From NCBI GenBank assembly GCA_051294375.1, contig CM119263.1:765756-829755 (forward strand): a stretch of 64,000 nt of DNA, written 5' to 3'. The first letter of the stretch is position 1, and every line of letters begins with the position of its first letter. The notes under the pieces were generated by a model. It worked only from the letters and a program-made list of their open reading frames with translations, did no database searches and was not told where the DNA came from. Source of the DNA: Paraspadella gotoi. Lineage: Eukaryota > Chaetognatha. Below are positions 1 to 12,687 of this stretch, piece after piece. The position numbers and the translations under genes were made by a program.

Positions 1-400
1 GAAGATGACAGTAAATTTTTTACAACATGTTTTTATATTTTTGATTCAACTTTTATATGAAGAATCTGAATCTTTAATAAAAGTTAAAAAAATTTTTTTT
101 AAAAATTTACTATTTTATAAGAATATTACTACAAATATATTGTATTTTATATTCTGTTCCCGAAGTAAATACGAAAAAAATATTTTTTGTACTAGTTAAT
201 CATACTATCTTACATTTAAATATCCTTGTTTCCATCATTCAAATAATTTTTTTTGTTTCTGAGTGCTCCACTCTAGTGAATATACCGCCTCAACTGAATA
301 TATTTGATTAGCACAGAAACATGACAATATCTTACATAAATAATATATATAATAAATAATATATAATATAATATATAATTTTAATAAATGTTATAAAATG
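1..400. other. AT-rich leader, no gene seen
   Basis: Low-complexity AT-rich DNA with short ATAT runs around 345-385. A 64-codon open frame at 5-199 is rich in Lys, Ile and Phe as expected from base composition, and has no recognisable domain. Confidence 0.6.
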
Positions 401-1297
401 AAATTGGTACAACCAATATAAAAATTATCCATTCATTTAATAAATAAGCTATCTTGCCCCTGACTTTGGACAGGCTTTGTGGTGGTTTAAGGCCTCCATC
501 ACTCTTACAAGATAATGACATAGCAGGTCCCTGCAAGATTTCAATCAAGACTCTCTCACAGTCTTGTTTATTCACTCCCAGAGTACCTGGCTTCCCTATC
601 AATGAAGTGGAAAATATTTCAAAGAATGTTTAAATTGTATGAAAAGACCACTCCCTTAAGTATTAGATCGGGGAATACTTATTGTACTCCGCACTAGCAT
701 CAAAATACAAGGAGCTGAATTTTATGAAATTGGTACAACCAATATAAAAATTATCCATTCATTTAATAAATAAACTATCTTGGCCCCTGACTTTGGACAG
801 GCTTTGGTGGTTTAAGCCTCCATCACTCTTACAAGATAATGACATAGCAGGTCCCTGCATGATTTCAATCAAGACTCTCTCAAGTCTTGTTTATTCACTC
901 CCAGAGTAACTGGCTTCCCTATCAATGAAGTGGAAAATATTTTCAAAGAATGTTTAAATTGTATGAAAAGACCACTCCCTTAAGTATTAGATCGGGGAAT
1001 ACTTATTGTACTCCGCACTAGCATCAAAATACAAGGAGCTGAATTTTATGAAATTGGTACAACCAATATAAAAATTATCCATTCATTTAATAAATAAGCT
1101 ATCTTGCCCCTGACTTTGGACAGGCTTTGGTGGTTTAAGGCCTCCATCACTCTTACAAGATAATGACATAGCAGGTCCCTGCAAGATTTCAATCAAGACT
1201 CTCTCACAGTCTTGTTTATTCACTCCCAGAGTACCTGGCTTCCCTATCAATGAAGTGGAAAATATTTCAGAGAATGTTTAAATTGTATGAAAAGACT
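401..1297. repeat. 324-bp tandem repeat, left array (about 2.8 units)
   Basis: The phrase AAATTGGTACAACCAATATA recurs at 401, 727 and 1051, a period of about 324-326 bp. The third unit stops near 1297, where the flank of the TRIM array begins. Units differ by single-base changes and 1-nt indels. The minus strand of each unit can be read as about 70 codons, but the frame is broken between units and matches nothing I know. A related end sequence recurs at 33540-33650 and 63770-63880, so the unit derives from a dispersed repeat. A more diverged relative lies at 8715-8900. Confidence 0.85.
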
Positions 1298-1360
1298 TAT
1301 AATAATGAAACAAATAATTTTGCAATTTTCATAGATTAAGACTTCGATAAAGTTGATACT

Positions 1361-2113
1361 ATGGTGGGCTAAAATCCACCAACCGTTCATCAGCGGCCAT
1401 TGGTGCCGGAGGCAAGTCATTCGCCTCCCAACCCAAAGGTCGCACTTTCCACCAACAACAATTCACTGAAGAGACGCAACAGATTTCTCCCTATAGGAGG
1501 GGGGATGTATGGTGGACTAAAATCCACCAACCGTTCATCAGCAGCCATTGGTGCCGGAGGCAAGTCATTCGCCTCCCAACCCAAAGGTCCGGGGTTCTAG
1601 CCCGGTGGCCGCCTAGCAGTTAAGAGGGACGGGCGCTTAACCCGCCTGTAACATTGTTTTACAGCCTGATCCGAAGCTCAGGGACTGCTTATATTGAACG
1701 GTTCTGTCATTAACATATAACAATAATTGCTGTCTCTTCATTGGTGAGCCCGACTTCCGAACACAACAGCAACAACACTTTCAGGCAACAAGCCTCAACC
1801 TGGCGATGCACTTTCCGCCAACAACTCATCAGGCGACATGCCTCAGCTTGGTGACGCACTTTCCAACAACAATTCACTGAGAGACGCAACAGATTTCTCC
1901 CTACGGAGGGGGGATGTATGGTGGACTAAAATCCACCAACCATTCATCACGCGCCATTAGTGCCGGAGGCAAGTCATTCGCCTCCCAACCCAAAGGTCCG
2001 GGGTTCTAGCCCGGTGGCCGCCTAGCAGTTAAGAGGGACGGGGCGCTTAACCCGCCTGTAACATGGTGTTACAGCCTGATCCAAAGCTCAGGGACTGCTT
2101 ATATTGAACAGTT
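1361..2113 (+). mobile_element. TRIM family 1 array, left copy, cut by gap
   Basis: A truncated LTR start (1361-1440) is fused directly to the 3' part of the internal region (1441-1505). Then follow a full LTR (1506-1740), an internal segment (1741-1914) and a third LTR (1915 on) cut by the N gap. Each full LTR begins TGTATGGTGG after a purine-rich run and ends CTCTTCA before TTGGTGAGCCCGAC. This repeats the array at 3074-3870 with more indels, for example in the tRNA-like block near 1945, so it may be a poorer assembly of the same DNA. Confidence 0.75.
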
Positions 2114-2138
2114 NNNNNNNNNNNNNNNNNNNNNNNNN
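2114..2138. other. 25-N assembly gap
   Basis: Exactly 25 N. The sequence to its right (2139-3830) repeats that to its left (about 425-2113), with an offset near 1713. The gap therefore separates two versions of one stretch. Confidence 0.95.
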
Positions 2139-3010
2139 ATTATCCATTCATTTAATAAATAAGCTATCTTGCCCCTGACTTTGGACAGGCTTTGGTGGTT
2201 TAAGGCCTCCATCACTCTTACAAGATAATGACATAGCAGGTCCCTGCAAGATTTCAATCAAGACTCTCTCACAGTCTTGTTTATTCACTCCCAGAGTACC
2301 TGGCTTCCCTATCAATGAAGTGGAAAATATTTCAAAGAATGTTTAAATTGTATGAAAAGACCACTCCCTTAAGTATTAGATCGGGGAATACTTATTGTAC
2401 TCCGCACTAGCATCAAAATACAAGGAGCTGAATTTTATGAAATTGGTACAACCAATATAAAAATTATCCATTCATTTAATAAATAAACTATCTTGCCCCT
2501 GACTTTGGACAGGCTTTGGTGGTTTAAGGCCTCCATCACTCTTACAAGATAATGACATAGCAGGTCCCTGCATGATTTCAATCAAGACTCTCTCACAGTC
2601 TTGTTTATTCACTCCCAGAGTAACTGGCTTCCCTATCAATGAAGTGGAAAATATTTCAAAGAATGTTTAAATTGTATGAAAAGACCACTCCCTTAAGTAT
2701 TAGATCGGGGAATACTTATTGTACTCCGCACTAGCATCAAAATACAAGGAGCTGAATTTTATGAAATTGGTACAACCAATATAAAAATTATCCATTCATT
2801 TAATAAATAAGCTATCTTGCCCCTGACTTTGGACAGGCTTTGGTGGTTTAAGGCCTCCATCACTCTTACAAGATAATGACATAGCAGGTCCCTGCAAGAT
2901 TTCAATCAAGACTCTCTCACAGTCTTGTTTATTCACTCCCAGAGTACCTGGCTTCCCTATCAATGAAGTGGAAAATATTTCAGAGAATGTTTAAATTGTA
3001 TGAAAAGACT
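2139..3010. repeat. 324-bp tandem repeat, right array
   Basis: Units start at 2440 and 2764, exactly 324 bp apart, with a partial unit before 2440. The last unit ends at 3010 with the same flank as in the left array. Cleaner than the left version. Confidence 0.85.
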
Positions 3011-3218
3011 TATAATAATGAAACAAATAATTTTGCAATTTTCATAGATTAAGACTTCGATAAAGTTGATACTATGGTGGGCTAAAATCCACCAACCGTT
3101 CATCAGCGGCCATTGGTGCCGGAGGCAAGTCATTCGCCTCCCAACCCAAAGGTCGCACTTTCCACCAACAACAATTCACTGAAGAGACGCAACAGATTTC
3201 TCCCTATAGGAGGGGGGA

Positions 3219-3454
3219 TGTATGGTGGACTAAAATCCACCAACCGTTCATCAGCAGCCATTGGTGCCGGAGGCAAGTCATTCGCCTCCCAACCCAAAGG
3301 TCCGGGGTTCTAGCCCGGTGGCCGCCTAGCAGTTAAGAGGGACGGGGCGCTTAACCCGCCTGTAACATTGTTTTACAGCCTGATCCGAAGCTCAGGGACT
3401 GCTTATATTGAACGGTTCTGTCATTAACATATAACAATAATTGCTGTCTCTTCA
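3219..3454 (+). repeat. TRIM family 1 LTR (middle)
   Basis: 236-bp LTR. Its 5' end forms a short hairpin, GGTGGA-CTAAAA-TCCACC. A tRNA-like module follows. The 3' half contains AACCCGCCTGTAACAT and TACAGCCTGATCC, which are also recognisable in the family 2 LTR. Confidence 0.75.
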
Positions 3455-3455
3455 T

Positions 3456-3468
3456 TGGTGAGCCCGAC
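3456..3468 (+). promoter_or_regulatory. Candidate primer-binding site
   Basis: TGGTGAGCCCGAC lies 1 nt after the LTR end CTCTTCA. TGG complements a tRNA 3' CCA end. Family 2 has the same 13 bases in the same position (5214-5226), so both families probably prime from the same tRNA. I did not identify which tRNA. Confidence 0.6.
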
Positions 3469-3622
3469 TTCCGAACACAACAGCAACAACACTTTCAGGC
3501 AACAAGCCTCAACCTGGCGATGCACTTTCCGCCAACAACTCATCAGGCGACATGCCTCAGCTTGGTGACGCACTTTCCACCAACAACAATTCACTGAAGA
3601 GACGCAACAGATTTCTCCCTAC

Positions 3623-3634
3623 GGGAGGGGGGGA
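3623..3634 (+). promoter_or_regulatory. Polypurine tract before 3' LTR
   Basis: An uninterrupted A/G run ending in GGGA touches the TGTATGG start of the right-hand LTR, as expected of a plus-strand primer. Confidence 0.65.
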
Positions 3635-3870
3635 TGTATGGTGGACTAAAATCCACCAACCATTCATCAGCGGCCATTAGTGCCGGAGGCAAGTCATTCG
3701 CCTCCCAACCCAAAGGTCCGGGGTTCTAGCCCGGTGGCCGCCTAGCAGTTAAGAGGGACGGGGCGCTTAACCCGCCTGTAACATGGTGTTACAGCCTGAT
3801 CCAAAGCTCAGGGACTGCTTATATTGAACAGTTCTGTCATTAACATATAACAATAATTACTGTCTCTTCA
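3635..3870 (+). repeat. TRIM family 1 LTR (right)
   Basis: 236-bp LTR matching 3219-3454 with a few substitutions. It is followed at once by the sequence that starts the 8.4-kb duplicated block; the duplication in fact takes in its last 35 or so bases. Confidence 0.75.
3670..3741 (+). promoter_or_regulatory. 72-nt tRNA-like module inside LTR (pol III-type boxes)
   Basis: GCGGCCA (3670-3676) pairs perfectly with TGGCCGC (3735-3741) as a 7-bp acceptor stem. Directly inside its 3' strand is a 5-bp T stem, CCGGG/CCCGG (3718-3722 and 3730-3734), closing a 7-nt loop GTTCTAG. The B-box-like GGTTCTAGCCC differs at one base from GGTTCGANNCC. In the sister LTR the A-box-like TGGTGCCGGAG differs at one base from TRGYNNARNNG. 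The D and anticodon arms are degenerate, so this is not a working tRNA gene. Confidence 0.6.
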
Positions 3871-4183
3871 ATACAAAAATAAAAATGAAGCGCTAATGAA
3901 AATTTAATATCTCTCAAAAAGTCTTTTTTGCCGGTTCGTGTAATTCAAGGAAATAAAGAACGTTTAAATTCATTTACAAAGTGATCCTACCTAATGTTAT
4001 TCTGACCGGATCCCTGCATTTTAGTTATTCCGTTTCGTTCGTCTGGAAAATTACAATCAATGTACTTATATCATCAAACGGTTTGACGTCCGAGTTCATG
4101 TTTAAATGAAAATCGGTGTATTTTTAGCTTTGTAATTTTTTTTGGATTTTCATTTGTTACATCGCAGGACGAGAAAAACTCAC

Positions 4184-7539
<3,356 letters not shown>

Positions 7540-7639
7540 TTTCCAGGAGATGCGTCAATGGTTTGTACGTAATTGAACTTATTTTCCCAAAACGCCCCTT
7601 TTCAACTTGAAATTCGGAATGGAATAAGTTTTTTTGGTT

Positions 7640-7850
7640 TAGAATTTAGCTTAAAGGTTCGGATTAAGGATTAGGCTACAAATTAAGTTTAGGTTTAAGT
7701 TAATAATTAGGGTTGGAGATTAGGGTAACGGATTAAGCCTAAAATTTAAAGATAAGGCCTAATCTTTAAATAGGGTTAAGGTAAGGGTTAAAAATTGAGT
7801 TAGGATTAGAGACTAAAAATAAGGTTTATATCATACCTTTTGAACTAAAT
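7640..7850. repeat. Degenerate TTAGGG/TTAAGG-like repeats, copy A
   Basis: Many variants of GGATTAGGGTTAAGG in loose tandem order, next to the phrase TTTTCCCAAAACGCCCC (7583-7599). Similar stretches with similar flanks lie near 16035, 22575 and 34662, so this is an interspersed repeat and not a chromosome end. Confidence 0.6.
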
Positions 7851-8020
7851 TAGAATTGAAAGTAAATTTACGAATTAAGGAACAGAAATGTGGCGCTTTT
7901 GGTAAAGAGAGCACAAGTACTTTTCGGGAGATTTATACTGTTTGGTTTTATTGTTTATTCGCGAGTTCGAAAGACAAAGTGACTTTAACGTCGAAGAAAA
8001 ACAGAAGGTCGTCGACGCTG

Positions 8021-8031
8021 GGATTCGAACC
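8021..8031 (-). promoter_or_regulatory. tRNA-type B box, copy A
   Basis: The minus strand reads GGTTCGAATCC, a perfect B box, within a T-arm-like hairpin (4 of 5 stem pairs). The upstream A box and acceptor stem do not pair convincingly. Probably a tRNA-derived repeat remnant. Copy B equivalent is 16412-16422. Confidence 0.4.
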
Positions 8032-8342
8032 CGGGACGACGACTTCGGTTCGCCGGCCTCTCGAGTCGGCGCCCTTTCGGGCGACGCCGGCGGAGAAAAG
8101 AGGGCGCCGATCGGGGGGAAGAGTCGATGACGCCGGTTCTAGAGCGAGAGAGAGAGAGAGAAAGAGATGGAGACGGAGTCGTGGAGGAGTTTGAAGGGTC
8201 GACGGACGGCCAGACGTACTGAGGGTTCTTTGCCCCGAGGTCGTCCTCCTCGCGAGTTGGCGACCTCGAGCGGATGATCGGAAGACGATTCCAGAGTCGA
8301 AGGGGAGAGAAGCGGGAGGTCAAGATCTTGGATCATATGTTG

Positions 8343-8435
8343 GGACGCGAAGAGGACGCGAAGAGGACGCGAAGAGGATGCGGAGAGGACGCGAAGAGGA
8401 CGCGAAGAGGACGCGAAGAGGATGCGAAGAGGAAG
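8343..8435. repeat. 11-bp minisatellite, copy A
   Basis: About eight units of GAGGACGCGAA with a few ATG/CGG variants. Copy B equivalent is at 16737-16829. Confidence 0.85.
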
Positions 8436-8714
8436 CGTTTGAATTGGAAGTGAAGAGAATGGATAGAAAATCTTAAACGAAAAAAATATTTCAATTATAG
8501 TCATATTTTAATTAATAATTTCAAAAAAGTCTTCAAAATAATTATTATTTAGATTTACATTAGGAATTAGAAGGAATTAAGGAATTAAGCAATTAATTGC
8601 CATTATTAAGAAGTGAACAAATATTTTATAAGGAACTATGCGCATTTCTCTATGCGCGTTAATCTTATTGAATTTTATTCATTAATTGGTTACGAATACT
8701 TTACCATTTAATAA

Positions 8715-8900
8715 ACAACCAATATAAAAATTAATTTATTAATCTTGCTTCTATTTGGACAATGGACAGTTGGTTGAAAACCTTCATCTTTCAAGATAAA
8801 AACATAGAAGGACTTCAGAACCCAACAATTTTTTTAATCAAAACTCTACTACTAATTAGGTGGGTATTTAAGTTTGTTTACCATAGAAAGTATAAATAAA
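8715..8900. repeat. Diverged relative of the 324-bp repeat, copy A
   Basis: CAACCAATATAAAAATTA, TTTGGACA and CATCTTTCAAGATAA occur in the same order as in the 324-bp unit at 401-1297, with much divergence. Copy B equivalent is near 17110-17290. Confidence 0.5.
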
Positions 8901-9117
8901 AACAAAATTATCAAAAAATAGTAGGAAGCGTGAGCATTGAGCATTTTACCAACTGAAAACTTAATATTTTTTGAGGTTATAGGAAAACAAAAATTAGATT
9001 TCGACAACTGAGTAGAACTATGGACGCCGTTTCTCCAGCGCTAAAGCGGCGCTCTTTCGACTTCCGGCGTCGATTCATCCTCCTCGGCGTCACTTTCGCG
9101 CAACTTTCCCCGTAGAA

Positions 9118-9290
9118 ATGACGCCTCCTTATTGGTCGATAGCGCGGCCGACGTCGCCGATGAAAAGACCGTACCCGATTGGTCGGAGAGATAAGACGCA
9201 CGACTCCGATTGGACGAAAGAGATCGTGAGAAAGCGGATAAGATCTCTCGAAGCGACGAAATCTCGGCCGCTGATTGGTCCGCACGGATT
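9118..9290 (-). promoter_or_regulatory. CCAAT-box cluster upstream of receptor gene, copy A
   Basis: Four CCAAT motifs on the gene's strand (ATTGG on plus at 9131, 9178, 9209 and 9274) in CpG-rich DNA about 1.6 kb before the E1 start codon. Clustered CCAAT boxes are typical NF-Y promoter sites. No clear TATA box or initiator could be fixed. Copy B has the same four at 17525, 17571, 17602 and 17666. Confidence 0.45.
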
Positions 9291-9399
9291 CCAGGGTGGA
9301 AAAAAAAGAAACATCGTCGCAACCGGGACGCGAAAATCTATCGCTCGACTCTCGGGGAGAAAAAGCGAAGCGGGAAATTGAGCGAGAAATATGAAGGAG

Positions 9400-9403
9400 A
9401 GAG

Positions 9404-9474
<71 letters not shown>
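9400..9474. repeat. (GA)n microsatellite, copy A
   Basis: About 75 bp of GA. Copy B equivalent (17784-17876) is longer. Confidence 0.9.
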
Positions 9475-9481
<7 letters not shown>

Positions 9482-9599
9482 TAGCGGAAGAAGCGGCAAT
9501 CCTCTTCCAGGAAGCGGTTCACGAATAAGTAACCGCGAAAGGAACGATTGTGAAGGTGAAACAATGTGGTGAAGATCATTATTGATTTATATTGTTAAA

Positions 9600-10500
9600 T
9601 TGTTTTCAAAAAAAATAGTGGTGATTGTGGTGAATAGAAAAACAACTTTTGTGCAAGTGAAAACCATGATCAAAGTATTTGATTAAAAAGAATATTTTGA
9701 GGTAAAATATTTAGAATGGATAATTTAGTAGTAATATCAGTAGTATTTAGTAGTAATATCAGTAAGCGTTGGATATAAACTAAGCTAAACCTCATCTGCT
9801 CCAAACCAAAGGGGACGAGCCCAAACGAAAAGAGTGACAATCCGGTGAAACAACCGATGAGAAGCCGACCGCCTCAATCGGAAAGCAAAACCAAGGGAAG
9901 GAAATTTCTTTTCGAGTCACTGGAGGAACTTCACACTCTCAACACGGTTCCCTATTTTCTTTTCGGGGTGTCTAGGGAACCGTGTCAAAGAAGTGAAAGA
10001 ACTATATACTGTCTGGCATGAGGACTTTTTCTTTTCTCTTTCCATGGATAATTAAAAGTGATATTGAGGGCGGTTCAGCAATAATAATATGAGAAAGTCA
10101 TGCATTTTCGAATCTGGGTTTATTTTCCATACCGCGCTAAGTTTAGATAAGTTGGACCATTTTTTAAAAATCAGCTACTGTTAAATAACAGTAGCTGATT
10201 TTAGTGTTAGTTTTTCGTGTTATAGTATATTAGGCCAATGAAGAAAAAAAAATTATGTCGCGAAAAATTGGGATTTTTATCAACAGAAAATGATTTTTCG
10301 TTCGGTTGAATCACGAAATCAGATTTTTGTGAAAGTGATGAGAGTGAGAAGTGAGAAGTGAGGTGAATTTTTGAAAAAGAACTCATCGTAATTGCGAAAT
10401 CTGTGAAGCAAACTAATAAAAAACTTTACTATAAATACTTGTTACAGGAGAACTTGACGAGTAAGATTAAGAAGTAGCTCAACCGTGCTATGACTATAGG
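9600..10500. other. Upstream intergenic DNA with small hairpins, copy A
   Basis: A 22-bp phrase TTTAGTAGTAATATCAGTA is doubled at 9723-9766. ACACGGTTCCCT (9942-9953) pairs with AGGGAACCGTGT (9974-9985) across 20 nt. AATCAGCTACTGTTA near 10168 pairs with its complement up to about 10202. No gene recognised; a 68-codon frame in copy B (18173-18379) is not kept in copy A. Confidence 0.5.
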
Positions 10501-10639
10501 GATTTGATCCTTGGCTTCTTCGCTTTTAGGGGCCGGAGAAGCGGGGCAAACTGCCATCAGACGTTTTAAATAAATCTTACTTTTAATTTACATATATATT
10601 TACTTAAAAAACGATTTAATTGAATCATAATAAAAAGAG

Positions 10640-10760
10640 TCATCTCCCGGGATCGAATCGGGCCCCGAAAGCGAAGAAGTCGGGATCAAATCTCACAGAC
10701 CTTATTGAGTAAGGCCATGAGTTCTTGACCATTAGCTACTCGGATCGATCCCAAGAAAGT
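10640..10760 (-). mobile_element. tRNA-derived SINE-like repeat, copy A
   Basis: On minus, the A-box-like TAGCTAATGGT (10728-10738 on plus) is followed by the B-box-like GATTTGATCCC (10682-10692), then a second B-box-like GATTCGATCCC near 10650. An inverted relative (GATTTGATCC, then CTTCTTCGCTTT) lies at 10501-10540. Copy B equivalent is about 19033-19150. Confidence 0.5.
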
Positions 10761-11037
10761 ACCTGCTTTCAAAAATATGAAAAAAAAAAATTTAAATTTT
10801 TTAAAATTTTTATGGTGAGTACTATGTATAAATATGGGCGTATGAAAAAATTGAAAAATAAAACAATCAATCATAACAATAATTGTCCGGCGCGCCCCGA
10901 GTGCTCTTTGTCAACTGCGAAGAAACATGATTACCGAAATGATTACGGTTCGGATATTCTGAGCCGCAAATTAAATTATGATAATTATGCATAGACTTTC
11001 GATTTCGTTGTTTTGGGATTTAGGAAAAACAGTTTTT

Positions 11038-11166
11038 TGAAATGTGGCAACGAATTTTTATGTAAGTCGGACATGTTTCGACTCTTTCAGTTTTAGAGTC
11101 TTCATCAGCTGTAAGAGTCGAAACATGTCCGACTTACTTGTCATAAAAATTCGTTGCCACATTTCA
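11038..11166. repeat. 130-bp near-perfect inverted repeat, copy A
   Basis: The 49-nt left arm (11038-11086) matches the 54-nt right arm (11113-11166) apart from a 5-nt bulge; the loop is 26 nt. On minus the centre reads CTGATGA, a GACTC/GAGTC stem, then GAAA. Copy B equivalent is 19431-19559. Confidence 0.85.
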
Positions 11167-11313
11167 AATTAGCGAAACCATTTTGTTTTTTCTTAATTTT
11201 TGGAGATTTTGTCCTCAAAATGCATTTAAAGAAAATAGTGTTTTGTCGACGATACTAATAATATAAATCGAAACGCAAATGAAATTAATTAAATATTTAA
11301 AATTAGAAAACAA

Positions 11314-11475
11314 TGAAGAAGATGAAGAAGAAAAGAGAAAAAATGAAACAAAGTTAACTTCCGAAGAAAGTAGAAAGAGGAGGAGGAGCAGTAGGAGGAG
11401 GAGGAGGAGGAGAAAGGTTTCTCTCACGCGACAAAGAGAAAAGTGAGAGTGAAGGAGAGTTAGTTAGAAAGAAGA

Positions 11476-11535
<60 letters not shown>

Positions 11536-11771
11536 GGTAGACTTAAAAAGCAATAATGAAATGTGAAAATAATAAGAGAAAAAACGAAAATAGTAGGATT
11601 ATGGAAATCAGTAATCTTTGGTTTTTCTCGTAATGATTCACATCGCACCTGTTGTCAAAGGATGGAGTTGGACATCGAGGGAACCATAAAAGTCCAACAC
11701 GTCGTCGTTGTTGTTGTTGCAATTATCGTCGGTGTCGTCGTTGTCGTCGTTTGTCGTCATCGTCGTCGGTA

Positions 11772-11802
<31 letters not shown>

Positions 11803-12105
11803 CGTCGATGTGGTCAATTCCTTATTCGCTTATTTTCATTGTAGTCAGTCATTGTTGTACAATGTAGCATTGACAATTGACATTATGTCAAAAATTGTTT
11901 TCAAAAAATTTTGACCCACTAGATAACTGACCACAACTCAGCTCACCCTTCATTCAACCACAAGACCTCACCCACTTAAACTCACCCACTCACCGTCCTT
12001 CAAAATCTTTTTTCTTTTTCCCTCTTTGCCTTCACAGTCAACAGGAATGACCAATCGTTTTTCACATAACTTATCCTCCTCTCTCTCTCTCTCTCTCCTC
12101 TCTCT

Positions 12106-12162
<57 letters not shown>

Positions 12163-12165
12163 CTC
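11314..12165. repeat. Purine- and TCG-rich low-complexity stretch, copy A
   Basis: GAGGAGGAG near 11380-11415, (GA)n at 11475-11532, GTCGTC/GTTGTC runs at 11700-11812 and (TC)n at 12080-12160. Open frames here code for runs of one or two residues and are not credible genes. Copy B equivalent is 19720-20515. Confidence 0.85.
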
Positions 12166-12579
12166 GACGGCGGTTCCTAAGCCTTTCCTGTCGGCCTCCC
12201 TTCATTCGCTCCATACATCTATTCGCTCTGTCATTAACATATAACAATAATTACTGTCTCTTCAATACAAAAATAAAAATGACGCGCTAATGAAAATTTA
12301 ATATCTCTCAAAAAAGTCTTTTTTGCCGGTTCGTGTAATTCAAGGAAAATAAAGAACGTTTAAATTCATTTACAAAGTGATCCTACCTAATGTTATTCTG
12401 ACCGGATCCCTGCATTTTAGTTATTCCGTTTCGTTCGTCTGGAAAATTACAATCAATGTACTTATATCATCAAACGGTTTGACGTCCGAGTTCATGTTTA
12501 AATGAAAATCGGTGTATTTTTAGCTTTGTAATTTTTTTTGGATTTTCATTTGTTACATCGCAGGACGAGAAAAACTCAC

Positions 12580-12687
12580 CCGATTTGGTTGCCTTGGCGA
12601 CGAGGACGCTTCTCGAAGATTTAAAGTCAACCACTCGGATTTGTCGTTTCTCTTGTCTCGCTCTGCACTGATCTTCAGAGAGCAAGC
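12580..12687 (-). CDS. EcR: Exon E4 copy B: hinge start
   Basis: Same 108 nt as copy A. Reads [15 protein letters not shown] after the split Cys codon, then a basic Lys/Arg/Ser stretch. Donor GTGAGT. The 73-nt intron before it is the shortest in the gene. Confidence 0.85.

Larger units (their letters stand above)
3074..3870 (+). mobile_element. TRIM family 1 array: partial LTR, internal, LTR, internal, LTR
   Basis: A miniature LTR retrotransposon with no coding capacity. Two complete 236-bp LTRs (3219-3454 and 3635-3870) flank a 180-bp internal segment. One base after the left LTR comes a primer-binding-site candidate starting TGG (3456-3468). Just before the right LTR is a purine run (3623-3634). 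LTR ends are TG...CA. A truncated LTR plus internal 3' piece (3074-3218) precedes it, giving a chained array as made by recombination or template switching. By size and structure this is a TRIM (terminal-repeat retrotransposon in miniature) and would need an autonomous partner. Confidence 0.8.

Noticed and set aside
381-602. 73-codon minus frame in the 324-bp repeat as a gene
   Set aside because: Repeat-borne; the frame is broken by indels between units.
7640-7850. Chromosome end (telomere)
   Set aside because: Degenerate, internal and dispersed at several sites.
8000-8110. Functional tRNA gene on minus
   Set aside because: Good B box, but the acceptor stem and A box do not fit; scored only as a B-box remnant.
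9210-9572. Charged protein with an RERE tract
   Set aside because: Translated GA microsatellite; differs between copies A and B.
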